The translations under genes and the position numbers were made by a program. The notes below the pieces were generated by a model that saw nothing but the letters and a program-made list of their open reading frames with translations, had not been told where the DNA came from and made no database searches. 64,000 nucleotides of DNA. It comes from Streptomyces endocoffeicus. Lineage in GTDB: Bacteria; Actinomycetota; Actinomycetes; Streptomycetales; Streptomycetaceae. Shown one piece after another: positions 42,962 to 51,289 of this stretch. The number at the start of each line of letters is the position of its first letter. Positions within the stretch are counted from its first letter, which is position 1. The stretch is from assembly GCF_016741935.1 (NCBI RefSeq), contig NZ_JAERRG010000001.1, positions 1,674,001 through 1,738,000 of the forward strand, read 5' to 3'.

Positions 42962-43863
42962 CCCGCCCGGCCGGCAAGCCGCTGCGGGACGGCCGGGTGG
43001 TGGTGGGCCTGGACGGCTCCGACAGCGCCTGGGCCGCGCTGGACCGGGCGGTCGCCGAGGCGCGGCGGCGTGACGCCACGCTGGAGATCGTGCACGCCTG
43101 GCCATGGGCCCGGACCGACCCGCTCGCCTTCGACCCGGACAGCGAACCGCGGCGGCCCGGAGTGGAGATCGCCAGGACCGTGCTGCGGCTGGCCATGTCG
43201 CGGGCCCAGGAGCAGGATCCGCAGCTGCGGATCGTGCCCACCCTGACGGCCCAGGACGCGGTGCCCGAGCTGCTGCGGATCGGCGAGGACGCCTCGCTGA
43301 TCGTCATCGGCACCCGGGGCCTGGGTGGCTTCACCGGGCTGCTGCTCGGCTCGGTCGGGCTGCGGCTGGCCGCCCATACCCGGCGCCCGCTGCTGGTGGT
43401 GCGCGGCGGGTCCACGAGGGCGTACGGGCCCGAGGGACACGGCAAGGTGCTGGTCGGGGTGGAGAGCGGCGCGGACGCGGCGGCGGCCCGCTTCGCCTTC
43501 GAGGAGGCCGCCCGGCGCCGGGCCCGGCTGCGGGTGCTCTACGCCTGGCCGAAGCCGAGGGTCTTCGCGGGCGATCACGCGCTGCCCGCGCGGGAGGTGG
43601 TGGCGCTGCGCGCCGAGCGGGAGCAGACGGTGGCGTACGGGATGGTGGCCGGGCTGCGCGAGGAGTTCGGGCAGATCCGGGTGCGGGAGCACACCACCCA
43701 CAGCGCCCCCGCGCAGGCCCTGGTGGAGGCGTCGCGGGCGGCGGACGTCCTGGTGCTGGCCGTCCACCGGCGGACGCCCCGGCTCGGCATGCAGCTCGGG
43801 CCGGTCACGCATGCGGCACTGCATCACGCGCACTGTCCGGTGGTGCTGGTGCCGGTGGAATAG
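42958..43863 (+). CDS. Universal stress protein, two-domain
   Basis: The 301-residue protein has two UspA domains. The first carries VIGTRGLGGFTGLLLGSVGL, an intact ATP-binding motif; the second (LVLAVHRRTPRLGMQLGPVT) lacks it. Start and the CBS gene stop overlap as ATGA, so the two proteins are probably made together. It is followed by the first copy of the 215-bp repeat. Confidence 0.92.
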   Translation: MTRPAGKPLRDGRVVVGLDGSDSAWAALDRAVAEARRRDATLEIVHAWPWARTDPLAFDPDSEPRRPGVEIARTVLRLAMSRAQEQDPQLRIVPTLTAQDAVPELLRIGEDASLIVIGTRGLGGFTGLLLGSVGLRLAAHTRRPLLVVRGGSTRAYGPEGHGKVLVGVESGADAAAARFAFEEAARRRARLRVLYAWPKPRVFAGDHALPAREVVALRAEREQTVAYGMVAGLREEFGQIRVREHTTHSAPAQALVEASRAADVLVLAVHRRTPRLGMQLGPVTHAALHHAHCPVVLVPVE

Positions 43864-43898
43864 GCGCTGGTGGGCTGGGCGGTAGTGGGCTGGGCGTC

Positions 43899-44113
43899 TG
43901 TTGGGTGCGGGTTTCGTTTCGCGCCTTCGGCGCCATTGAGCAGCGGGGCAGGGGGCGGGGAGCGCGGGCCTCGCCGCCGACCGCCGGGCCGGTGGGGGCA
44001 AGGCCGGTGGCGGCTTTCGTGCTCGGTGGCCAGAGCCCCTCCGGACTGCGGGTCGGCGGGGTCCGGACCCCCTTCCGAAAAATGCTTGATCTGGCGCAAC
44101 TAGTCCGTCAAGC
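43899..44113 (+). repeat. Dispersed 215-bp repeat, copy 1
   Basis: This non-coding segment is repeated in the same orientation at 49415-49631 with six substitutions and a 2-nt indel (about 97% identity). It contains a GCGCC-TTC-GGCGC hairpin near the left end and a GCTTGAT / GTCAAGC inverted pair at the right end (44084-44090, 44107-44113). In copy 2 the right arm reads ATCAAGC, so the G-T pair here would become A-T and the stem is kept. No protein product is supported. Confidence 0.85.
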
Positions 44114-44160
44114 AGTGTCCAGGGGGTGCCGGGCCAGTCTCCGGCTCCGGGCGGCGGAAA

Positions 44161-44207
44161 GGGCCGTAAGACCTGGTCCCCGGGGCCTCCCCGGGACCGG
44201 TCGGCCC
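44161..44207. promoter_or_regulatory. OsdR/DevR-like sites upstream of stress gene 44376
   Basis: GGGACCGGTCGGCCC (44193-44207; reverse complement GGGCCGACCGGTCCC) differs by one base from the site at 42261. A weaker GGGCCGTAAGACC lies at 44161-44173. The pair is 169-215 bp upstream of the stress gene start. Confidence 0.6.
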
Positions 44208-44375
44208 TGTCGGCGGGGGCCCGGTCATGGTCCGCTGGAGATGGCACCGGGGGCAACCAGCAGACGCGGAGAAGCGGACGTCCCACTACCGCGCACCGCG
44301 CAATCAGGGCCCGCGAGAAGTGGGCGCCCCCGGCGCCCCGCCTCGGGCCGGGCATCTGCCGGGAAGGAGGCAGCG

Positions 44376-45230
44376 ATGGCGCGCCCCGTCACCGTCGGGC
44401 TGGACGGTTCCGACGAGAGTCTGGCCGCCGCCGGCTGGGCGGCCCATGAGGCCCGTTCGCGCGGCGCGCCACTGCGGCTGGTGAACGCGTGGCCGGGGCC
44501 CGAGCAGAAGGATCTGACACCGGGCCGGGAGGCCGCCTGGCAGTACTGGTCCGAGCGCGCCCTGCACGCGGCGCGCGCCGAGCTGGACGCCCACCACCCG
44601 GAGACGACGGTCCTCACCGCTCAGATCTCCGGCCTGCCCGCGCCCGTCCTGCTGGCCGAGGCGGAGCGGGCCCAGCTGCTGGTGGTGGGGTCCCGCTCGA
44701 TCGGCGCGGTCGCGGGCTTCTTCCTCGGCTCGGTCGGCCTCGAGCTCGCGGCGCGTTCCATGACCCCCGTGGTCCTGGTGCGGGCGGACGGGCACGAGGA
44801 GCGGCACGGCGATGTGGTGGTCGGTGTGGAACCGCGCGAGCGGTGCCACGACATCCTGGAGTTCGCCTTTGACGCCGCGGCCCGGCGCGACGGTGTGCTG
44901 CGAGCCGTCTACGCCACCCGGGTCCCCGCCATCCGGGGCGACGCCCCCTGGGTGGTGGACATCGGGCTGAGCGACGCGCGCAAGGAGGCCGAGCACGCGC
45001 TGGGCGAGGTGCTGACGCCGTGGCGGGACAAGTTTCCCGAGGTACGGGTCTTCGAGGAGGTCGCGTCGGACAGCCCGGCCCGGCGGCTGGTGGCCGCGGC
45101 GGCGGGGACTGCGCTGATGGTCGTGGGCCGCGGTCCACGCCGTGTGGGGTTCGGCCCCCGGCTGGGGCCGGTCACCCAGGCCGTGGCGCACCACGCCGCC
45201 TGCCCGGTCGCGGTCGTGCCCCAGCGATGA
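44376..45230 (+). CDS. Universal stress protein with variant ATP motif
   Basis: The 284-residue protein has two UspA domains. In the first, the nucleotide motif reads VGSRSIGAVAGFFLGS: the second Gly of G-2x-G is Ser, so ATP binding may be weakened. The ATG at 44376 follows AAGGAGG by 5 nt. It leads a five-gene plus-strand run (stress protein, dehydrogenase, stress protein, nicotinate phosphoribosyltransferase, CBS protein). Confidence 0.92.
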   Translation: MARPVTVGLDGSDESLAAAGWAAHEARSRGAPLRLVNAWPGPEQKDLTPGREAAWQYWSERALHAARAELDAHHPETTVLTAQISGLPAPVLLAEAERAQLLVVGSRSIGAVAGFFLGSVGLELAARSMTPVVLVRADGHEERHGDVVVGVEPRERCHDILEFAFDAAARRDGVLRAVYATRVPAIRGDAPWVVDIGLSDARKEAEHALGEVLTPWRDKFPEVRVFEEVASDSPARRLVAAAAGTALMVVGRGPRRVGFGPRLGPVTQAVAHHAACPVAVVPQR

Positions 45231-45270
45231 GCCCCGCCGCGGAACACCATCGGAGGAAAGGGAAGCGGCC

Positions 45271-46338
45271 ATGAAAGCACTCGTCTTCCACGGGCCGGAG
45301 CGGTCCTCCTGGCAGGAGGTGCCCGACCCCGAACTCGAGGCCGCCACCGACGCGATCGTCCGGATCGGCACCACGACCATCTGCGGCACCGATCTGCACA
45401 TCCTCCGCGGCGAGGTGCCGGACGTCGAGCCCGGCCGGGTGCTCGGTCACGAGGGGGTCGGCGAGGTCGTCGAGACCGGTGCCGACGTCCGCGGGATCCG
45501 TCCCGGCGACCGGGTGCTGATCTCCTGCATCTCGGCCTGCGGCCACTGCCGCTTCTGCCGGGAGCGCGGCTACGGGCAGTGCCGTGACGGCGGGGGCTGG
45601 ATCCTGGGCCGTACGGTCGACGGCACCCAGGCCGAGTATGTGCGGGTGCCGTTCGCCGATCTGTCCACGCATCCGCTGGCGGGGTCGGCCGAGGGCCATG
45701 ACGCCGTGCTGCTGGCGGATGTCTTCCCCACCGCGTACGAGGTGGGCGTCCTCAACGGCCGGGTGGGGCCGGGCGACACGGTCGCGGTGGTGGGCGCCGG
45801 GCCCGTCGGGCTGGCCTCCATCGCCACGGCGCAGTTCTTCTCCCCCGGCCGGATCATCGCCGTCGATCCGGACACGGCCCGGCTGGACGCCGCCAAGCGG
45901 GTCGGCGCCGACGCGGTGGCGGACTCCGCCGAGGACCCGGAGCGGCTGGTCGACGATCTCACCGAGGGGCTCGGTGCCGATGTGGTGATCGAGGCCGTGG
46001 GGAGCCCGCGGTCCTTCGAGACCTGCACCCGGATGGTGCGGCCGGGCGGCCGGATCGCCAACGTGGGGGTGCACGCCCAGCCCGCGACGCTGCATCTCGA
46101 AGAGCTGTGGATCAAGAACGTGACGATCACCACCGGGCTGGTCGACACCTACTCGACCCCCACTCTGCTCTCCCTGCTGTGCGCCGGGCGGCTGCCCACG
46201 TCCACGCTGATCACCCATCTGTTCGAGCTGGACCAGATGGAGGAGGCGTACGACGTCTTCGCCCACGCCGCCGACACCGGCGCGATCAAGATCGCGCTCG
46301 GCGAGGCCGCCCGTCCGCTGGTGGCCCGGGGGACGTGA
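45271..46338 (+). CDS. Zinc-dependent alcohol dehydrogenase
   Basis: The 355-residue medium-chain dehydrogenase has catalytic zinc residues in ICGTDLHIL and GHEGVGEV, the structural zinc loop CGHCRFCRERGYGQC and the Rossmann motif VAVVGAGPVGLAS. It is distinct from the dehydrogenase at 33410. The ATG at 45271 is preceded by GGAGGAAAGGGAAG. Similar dehydrogenases sit among stress protein genes in the S. coelicolor OsdR region. Substrate unknown. Confidence 0.92.
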   Translation: MKALVFHGPERSSWQEVPDPELEAATDAIVRIGTTTICGTDLHILRGEVPDVEPGRVLGHEGVGEVVETGADVRGIRPGDRVLISCISACGHCRFCRERGYGQCRDGGGWILGRTVDGTQAEYVRVPFADLSTHPLAGSAEGHDAVLLADVFPTAYEVGVLNGRVGPGDTVAVVGAGPVGLASIATAQFFSPGRIIAVDPDTARLDAAKRVGADAVADSAEDPERLVDDLTEGLGADVVIEAVGSPRSFETCTRMVRPGGRIANVGVHAQPATLHLEELWIKNVTITTGLVDTYSTPTLLSLLCAGRLPTSTLITHLFELDQMEEAYDVFAHAADTGAIKIALGEAARPLVARGT

Positions 46339-46355
46339 GCGGGGAGGCGACGCTC

Positions 46356-47201
46356 ATGGGAGCACCCATCGCCGTCGGGATCGACGGTTTCGCCGAGAGC
46401 CCGCCGGCCGCGCACTGGGCGGCGCGCGAGGCGCTGCTGCGCGATCTGCGGCTGCGTCTGATCCACGTCTGGAACCCGCCGTCGCCCCCGGCCCCGGCCC
46501 TCCCCCACGAGGACGACCAGAGCTACTGGTCGCGGCGGCTGCTGACCGACCTGGTGGGCGAGTTGCGTGACACCCACCCGGGGCTGCGGGTCTCGGCCGA
46601 GCTGGTGCCGCGCGAGACCGTGCCCGCCCTGCTGGACGCGGCCCGGGACGCCGAGATGCTGGTGCTCGGCTCGCGCGGCCGCGGCGCCCCCGGCGGCTTC
46701 CTCCTCGGATCGACCGGCCGCCAGGTCCTCGCGCACGGGGTACACCCGGTGATCATGGTGCACGCCGACGACAAGCCGCTGACCGCCGATGTGGCCGTCG
46801 GGGTGTCCCTGCGGTGGCCGAACGAGGAGGCGCTGCGGTTCGCCTTCGACGCCGCCGCCCGGCGCGGCGGCGTGCTGCGGGCGGTGCACGCGGGCACGAA
46901 CGGGCCGGGGGACGAGGCGGCGGCGGGGGACGAGCCGGGAGCGGGGGACGAGCCGGGAGCGGAGGGCGCGCTGGACGCGGCGCTGCGTCCCTGGCGGGAG
47001 CGATACCCCGGGGTGCCGGTGGCGGAGGCGTTCACCGCGGAGCGCCCGGCGCTCGGCGTGGTGCACACCGCGCCGGGCTCGGGGCTGCTCGTGCTGGGCC
47101 GCGACGAGACGGAGCCGGGCCCCGTCCCCCATCTGGGCCCGGTGATCCACGCGGCGGTGCACCATGCGCCGTGCCCGGTGGCGGTCGTTCCACGCGGCTG
47201 A
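46356..47201 (+). CDS. Universal stress protein, two-domain
   Basis: The 281-residue protein has an intact ATP motif in the first domain (VLGSRGRGAPGGFLLGSTG) and a shorter second domain with a Gly/Asp/Glu-rich insert (GDEAAAGDEPGAGDEPGAEG) that arose from a short internal repeat. The ATG at 46356 follows GGGGAGG. It lies 17 bp after the dehydrogenase gene. Confidence 0.9.
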   Translation: MGAPIAVGIDGFAESPPAAHWAAREALLRDLRLRLIHVWNPPSPPAPALPHEDDQSYWSRRLLTDLVGELRDTHPGLRVSAELVPRETVPALLDAARDAEMLVLGSRGRGAPGGFLLGSTGRQVLAHGVHPVIMVHADDKPLTADVAVGVSLRWPNEEALRFAFDAAARRGGVLRAVHAGTNGPGDEAAAGDEPGAGDEPGAEGALDAALRPWRERYPGVPVAEAFTAERPALGVVHTAPGSGLLVLGRDETEPGPVPHLGPVIHAAVHHAPCPVAVVPRG

Positions 47202-47221
47202 TGCCCGGAAGGAGACGAGTG

Positions 47222-47287
47222 ATGTCCGGAGGGAAGCGGGCCATGTCCGGAGGGAAGCGGGCCATGTCCGGGGGGAGGCGGGAGTGA
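47222..47287 (+). repeat. Triplicated 21-bp SD-plus-ATG repeat forming a small frame
   Basis: Three copies of a 21-bp unit encode MSGGKRA, MSGGKRA and MSGGRRE followed by TGA. Each unit carries a GGAGGGAAG- or GGGGGGAGG-type Shine-Dalgarno; in the first two an ATG 7 nt on opens the next unit. AAGGAG before 47222 could start translation of the 21-residue peptide. The last unit provides the ribosome binding site of the next gene, which begins 1 nt after the TGA. It may be a by-product of tandem duplication or a translational-coupling device. Confidence 0.6.
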
Positions 47288-47288
47288 C

Positions 47289-48647
47289 GTGTCGGAGGCG
47301 ATGACCACCGACCTCTACGAGGTGACGATGGCCCTGTCGTATCTGCGCGAGGGCATGGCCGCCCCTGCCACCTTCGACCTCTACGTCCGCGATCTGCCGC
47401 CCGAGCGGGGCTTCCTGGTCGCCGCGGGCCTGGAGCCGACGCTGGACTTCCTGTCCGGCTTCCGCGTGGAGCCCGAGGACGTGGCGGCGTACGCCGCGGC
47501 GATGGGCCGTCCGTACGAGGACCTCGAACCGCTGCTGGGGCTCGGCTTCGACGGCGAGGTGCGGGCGGTGCCCGAGGGACGGATCGTCCTCGCCGGGGAG
47601 CCGCTGCTGGAGCTGACCGCGCCGCTGCCGCAGGCCCAGCTGGTCGAGACGTATCTGCTGGGGCAGCTGAGCCACCAGACCACCATCGCCTCCAAGGCGG
47701 CCCGGTGTGTGGTGGCCGCGGCGGGGCGTCCGGTGGTGGACTTCTCGCTGCGCCGCACCCACGGCCCCTGGTCCGGGCTGCAGTCGGCGCGGCTGGCCGC
47801 GATGACCGGGTTCACGGCGACCAGCAATGTGGCGGCGGCCGCGGCCTACGGGATCGAGGCCACCGGGACGATGGCGCACGCGTACATCGAGGCGTTCCCG
47901 GACGAGGAGACCGCGTTCCGCGCGTTCGCCCGTGCCCACCCCGGCCCGGTCACCTTCCTGGTGGACACCTATGACACGGCGGCCGGCGTGGCCACCGCGG
48001 CGCGGGTGCTGCGCGAGCTGGAATCCGGGCCCCTCGGCGCGATCCGGCTGGACAGCGGCGACCTGGGAGAAGAGGCGGTGCGGGCGCGGGAGATCCTCGA
48101 CGCGGCGGGACTGCCGGAGGTGCGGATCGTGGCGAGCGGCGGGCTCGACGAGTACGCCATCGAGGAGCTGATCCACTCGGGCGCGCCGATCGATGTCTAC
48201 GCCGTGGGTACTCGGATGGGCGTGTCGGCCGACGCCGCCTCCCTGGACACCGCGTACAAGCTGGTCGCCTACGACGGGCGGCCGGTGATGAAACTGTCCT
48301 CGGCCAAGGCCACGGCCCCGGGCACCAAGCAGGTGTGGCGGCGCCCCGGTTTCGCCGATGTGATCGGCGAGCGCGACGAGCTTCCGCCCCACGGCGGCGC
48401 GCCGCTGCTGGAGACCGTGATGCGGGAGGGCGTACGGACCGGAGCCCCCGACACCCTCGACCGCGCCCGGCGGCGGTTCGACACCGATCTGGCGGGGCTG
48501 CCACCGCACGCCCGGCGGATCCGCCGCCCGGCCCCGCCCCGGCCCTCCACCTCGGCCGGGCTGGCCCGGCTCGCGGGGCGGGTGCGCCGCCGGATCGAGG
48601 TCCGGCTGGCGGCCGGTGGTGAGGCGGGCGGAAGACAGGCAGCGTGA
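47289..48647 (+). CDS. pncB: Nicotinate phosphoribosyltransferase
   Basis: The 452-residue enzyme makes nicotinate mononucleotide from nicotinate and PRPP in NAD salvage. Landmarks are MTTDLYEVTMALSYL, DFSLRRTHGPWSGLQSAR, SNVAAAAAYGIEATGTMAHA (with the conserved His that is phosphorylated in the family) and DSGDLGEEAVRAREIL. The start is GTG at 47289 or ATG at 47301. M. tuberculosis has a second copy, PncB2 (Rv0573c), in its DosR regulon; this gene sits in an equivalent set. Confidence 0.93.
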   Translation: MSEAMTTDLYEVTMALSYLREGMAAPATFDLYVRDLPPERGFLVAAGLEPTLDFLSGFRVEPEDVAAYAAAMGRPYEDLEPLLGLGFDGEVRAVPEGRIVLAGEPLLELTAPLPQAQLVETYLLGQLSHQTTIASKAARCVVAAAGRPVVDFSLRRTHGPWSGLQSARLAAMTGFTATSNVAAAAAYGIEATGTMAHAYIEAFPDEETAFRAFARAHPGPVTFLVDTYDTAAGVATAARVLRELESGPLGAIRLDSGDLGEEAVRAREILDAAGLPEVRIVASGGLDEYAIEELIHSGAPIDVYAVGTRMGVSADAASLDTAYKLVAYDGRPVMKLSSAKATAPGTKQVWRRPGFADVIGERDELPPHGGAPLLETVMREGVRTGAPDTLDRARRRFDTDLAGLPPHARRIRRPAPPRPSTSAGLARLAGRVRRRIEVRLAAGGEAGGRQAA

Positions 48648-48664
48648 CGAAGGCAGCGTGACGA
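48637..48664 (+). repeat. 14-bp tandem duplication over the pncB stop codon
   Basis: AGGCAGCGTGACGA occurs twice in tandem (48637-48650, 48651-48664). The first copy holds the pncB stop codon, and the second abuts the AAGGAGG of the following CBS gene. Confidence 0.7.
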
Positions 48665-48675
48665 AGGAGGATGCC

Positions 48676-49341
48676 GTGCCCCGGAGTGCCCACATCGTGA
48701 GCGATGTGATGACCCATACCGTCGTCGCCGTCGGCCGCGAAGCGCCGTTCAAGGAGATCGTCAGAACCCTGGAGCAGTGGAGGGTGAGCGCCCTGCCGGT
48801 ACTGGAGGGCGAGGGCCGGGTCATCGGCGTGGTCTCCGAGGCGGATCTGCTGCCCAAGGAGGAGTTCCGCGACAGCGATCCCGCGCGGGTGGCGCAGCTG
48901 CGCGACCTCCCCGGTGTCGCCAAGGCGGGCGCGGTGACGGCCGATGAGCTGATGACGACCCCCGCCATCACCGTGCACGCGGGCGCCACGCTCGCCGAGG
49001 CCGCGCGGATCATGACCCACAAGCGGGTCAAGCGGCTCCCGGTGGTGGACGAGGAGGGCCGCCTGGAGGGCATCGTCAGCCGCGCCGACCTGCTGAAGGT
49101 GTTCCTGCGGCCGGACGACGACATCGAGGACGAGGTACGCCGCGAGGTGGTGTCCCACCTCTTCCCGGCCCAGGGCGAAACCGTCCGGGTGAGCGTGAAC
49201 GAGGGCGTGGTCACCCTGACCGGACGGGTCAAGGAGGCCGTCCTCATCCCGGCGGCGGCCCGCCTCATCCGCGCGATCGAGGGCGTGGTCGACTTCGACA
49301 ACCAACTTACGGCCGCGCCCCATACGACCCAGCGGCGGTAG
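48676..49341 (+). CDS. CBS-pair protein with BON domain
   Basis: The 221-residue protein has two CBS domains (VMTHTVVAVGREAPFKEIV, LMTTPAITVHAGATLAEAA) and a C-terminal BON domain (VRVSVNEGVVTLTGRVKEA). The GTG at 48676 follows AAGGAGG by 5 nt, which fixes the start against two upstream in-frame codons. It ends the plus-strand run and is followed by the second 215-bp repeat. Confidence 0.92.
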   Translation: MPRSAHIVSDVMTHTVVAVGREAPFKEIVRTLEQWRVSALPVLEGEGRVIGVVSEADLLPKEEFRDSDPARVAQLRDLPGVAKAGAVTADELMTTPAITVHAGATLAEAARIMTHKRVKRLPVVDEEGRLEGIVSRADLLKVFLRPDDDIEDEVRREVVSHLFPAQGETVRVSVNEGVVTLTGRVKEAVLIPAAARLIRAIEGVVDFDNQLTAAPHTTQRR

Positions 49342-49745
49342 CAGCGCTGTCCGGCGGGCCCGCTCGGTCAGCCATCAGCCGCCGCTGCTGGTCCCGGTGC
49401 CGGTGCCGGTCGGTTGTTGGGTGCGGGTTTCGTTTCGCGCCTTCGGCGCCATTGAGCAGCGGGGCAGGGGGCGGGGAGCGCGGGCCTCGCCGCCGACCGC
49501 CGGGCCGGTGGGGGCAGGGCCAGTGGCGGCTTCCGTGCTCGGTGGCCAGAGCCCCTCCGGACTGCGGGTCGGCGGGGTCCGGACCCCCTTCTCCGAAAAA
49601 TGCTTGATCTGGCGCAACTAATTCATCAAGCGATGTCCCGGGCCCCGCCGGGTCCGCCGCGCCGGGGTCCTGTGCGTCCGGGCACGGCAGCCTGGGCGAC
49701 AGCAGCGGGCACACCCGCGCAACCCGGCCGGGCGCGGCCATCGCG
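49342..49745. other. 404-bp non-coding spacer
   Basis: It holds repeat copy 2 (49415-49631) between two convergent genes. Outside the repeat I see no gene or clear terminator. Confidence 0.55.
49415..49631 (+). repeat. Dispersed 215-bp repeat, copy 2
   Basis: Same orientation and nearly the same sequence as 43899-44113. The terminal inverted pair is perfect here: GCTTGAT (49602-49608) and ATCAAGC (49625-49631). With copy 1 it brackets a 5.3-kb segment carrying five genes. Confidence 0.85.
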
Positions 49746-50327
49746 TCACCGGATGTGGCGGCTCCAGCGGGGGCCGACCTCGGCCCAGGCGCGGCCCCAC
49801 TCCTGGGCGCGGGCGCGGTCCAGGCGCCAGCGCGCCACACCGCGTCCGGCCAGCGACACCGCGCCCACGCCCGCCGCGGCGGACGTCCCGGCGAGCACCG
49901 CTCGGGTGGCGATCTGCTCGGGGGTGGGCGGCCGCTGGACCAGGTGGCCCCGGCCGTCGGTCCAGATCTCGGTGGCGGTGCCCGCCTTGCTCCCCTCGTG
50001 GACCCGTGCCGTACCGGTGTGGACGGCGCCGTCCGGGCCGGTCCACCGGACGATCGCGCGCACCTGGCCGGTGGTGGAGCCGTCGGCGGCGGGCTGTGCG
50101 ACGGGCGCGTCCTCCTTGAGCACCGCGGGCACCCGGTGCCGGTCCGCCCGCTCCTGCCGCAGCGACGCGTCCACGGCGGTGCCCGCGACCACTCCGGCCG
50201 CCGGGCCGCCGACCGCCATCACCAGGCCGGTCACGAGCACGACCCACGCCTCAATCACGTCCGAGCGGCGTCTGAGCGGGTTGCGCCGCCATCGCCACAG
50301 CCGCCGCCCCCGCACTTGCGTGCCCAT
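49746..50327 (-). CDS. Rv1733c-like two-pass membrane protein
   Basis: The 193-residue protein has a basic N-terminus ([16 protein letters not shown]), a first membrane segment ([20 protein letters not shown]), an extracytoplasmic domain of about 90 residues ([28 protein letters not shown]) and a second segment ([19 protein letters not shown]). This matches the family of M. tuberculosis Rv1733c, a DosR-regulated protein of unknown function. The ATG at 50327 has no strong ribosome binding site. It is divergent from the response regulator gene. Confidence 0.85.
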   Translation of the reverse strand: MGTQVRGRRLWRWRRNPLRRRSDVIEAWVVLVTGLVMAVGGPAAGVVAGTAVDASLRQERADRHRVPAVLKEDAPVAQPAADGSTTGQVRAIVRWTGPDGAVHTGTARVHEGSKAGTATEIWTDGRGHLVQRPPTPEQIATRAVLAGTSAAAGVGAVSLAGRGVARWRLDRARAQEWGRAWAEVGPRWSRHIR

Positions 50328-50383
50328 GCCGTGACCGTCGCACGCTCGGGCAGGGCGGGACGAGGGCCGGGCAGCCCCCTTGG

Positions 50384-50398
50384 GGGCCCGTTCGGCCC
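50384..50398. promoter_or_regulatory. OsdR/DevR-like site upstream of the response regulator
   Basis: GGGCCCGTTCGGCCC (reverse complement GGGCCGAACGGGCCC) differs by one base from the site at 42261-42275. It lies 77-91 bp before the regulator start and 57 bp before the divergent membrane protein start, suggesting autoregulation and control of both. Confidence 0.65.
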
Positions 50399-50474
50399 TG
50401 GTACCGCGCTGACCTGCTGCGCCACGATTCCCACCGGGGGCCGGGCGGACGGCGGACGAACGGTGCGAGAGCCC

Positions 50475-51185
50475 ATGACGGAGACCGAAGCGACACGAGC
50501 GACACCGGCGACGCCCATCAGGGTGTTCGTCCTCGACGACCATGAGGTCGTCCGGCGCGGACTGCACGATCTGCTGGACGCCGAACCGGACATCGAGGTG
50601 GTCGGCGACGCCGGGACCGTGGACCACGCGATGGCCCGGGGCCCGGCGCTGCGGCCCGACGTGGCCATCCTGGACGTCCGGCTGCCGGACGGGGACGGCA
50701 TCACGGTCTGCCGTGAGCTGCGCTCCCGGATGCCGGGTCTGGCCTGTCTGATGCTGACCTCGTTCGACGACGACGATGCCCTGCTCGACGCGATCATGGC
50801 CGGCGCTGCGGGCTACGTACTCAAGCAGATCAAGGGGTCGGACCTGGTCTCGGCGGTGCGCACCGTGGCCTCCGGCCAGTCGATGCTGGACCCGGCCACC
50901 ACCGCCCGGCTGATGAGCACCCTGCGGGGCGACACCGCACCGCAGGAGCCCCGGGACGAGGTGCTGGCCGGGCTGTCCCCGCGCGAGCGGGAGATCCTGG
51001 TGCTGATCGGGGACGGGCTCACCAACCGGCAGATCGGCAAGCGGCTCTTCCTGTCCGAGAAGACGGTCAAGAACCACATCTCCCGGCTGCTGGCCAAGCT
51101 GGGCGTGGAGCGCCGCATCCAGGCGGCGGTGCTGGCGACCCACTCGTCCCCGCGCCCCGACGACGGCCATCCGGGACAACTCTGA
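50475..51185 (+). CDS. NarL-type response regulator, DevR/OsdR-like
   Basis: The 236-residue protein has a receiver domain (residues 15-135; [14 protein letters not shown], phosphoacceptor Asp67 in [24 protein letters not shown], Lys in YVLKQIKG) and a C-terminal LuxR-type HTH ([40 protein letters not shown]). The YVLKQIKG and [19 protein letters not shown] stretches are typical of DevR/DosR. A GTG at 50463 in frame is an alternative start. It is separated from its likely sensor kinase by one gene. Confidence 0.93.
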   Translation: MTETEATRATPATPIRVFVLDDHEVVRRGLHDLLDAEPDIEVVGDAGTVDHAMARGPALRPDVAILDVRLPDGDGITVCRELRSRMPGLACLMLTSFDDDDALLDAIMAGAAGYVLKQIKGSDLVSAVRTVASGQSMLDPATTARLMSTLRGDTAPQEPRDEVLAGLSPREREILVLIGDGLTNRQIGKRLFLSEKTVKNHISRLLAKLGVERRIQAAVLATHSSPRPDDGHPGQL

Positions 51186-51209
51186 ATGGCCCGGGACGGC
51201 CCGGGGCCG

Positions 51210-51223
51210 GGGCCGTACGGCCC
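51210..51223 (+). promoter_or_regulatory. OsdR/DevR-like site upstream of the nitroreductase gene
   Basis: GGGCCGTACGGCCC is a perfect 14-bp palindrome that fits GGGNCNNNNGNCCC. It lies 67-80 bp upstream of the nitroreductase start codon, where class II activator sites usually sit. Confidence 0.7.
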
Positions 51224-51289
51224 TGCCCGTACCGCTGACGGCTCGACCACCCTGATGGACGGCCCCACCACCGGCGAGGAGAGGACCCC

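Larger units (their letters stand above)
43864..44375. other. 512-bp non-coding spacer
   Basis: Apart from repeat copy 1 (43899-44113) and the OsdR-like sites at 44161-44207, I see no gene here. Short reading frames on both strands mirror those in repeat copy 2 and have no ribosome binding sites. Confidence 0.6.

Noticed and set aside
43870..44103. Small protein encoded in the 215-bp repeat (frames ending EKCLIWRN on +, starting MRQIKHFSE on -)
   Set aside because: The 2-nt indel between the copies shifts the frame, there is no ribosome binding site, and conservation is explained by recent duplication of the DNA.
43899..49631. Composite transposon
   Set aside because: The bracketing repeats are short, hold no transposase, and no target-site duplication is visible. 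The enclosed genes look native in composition.
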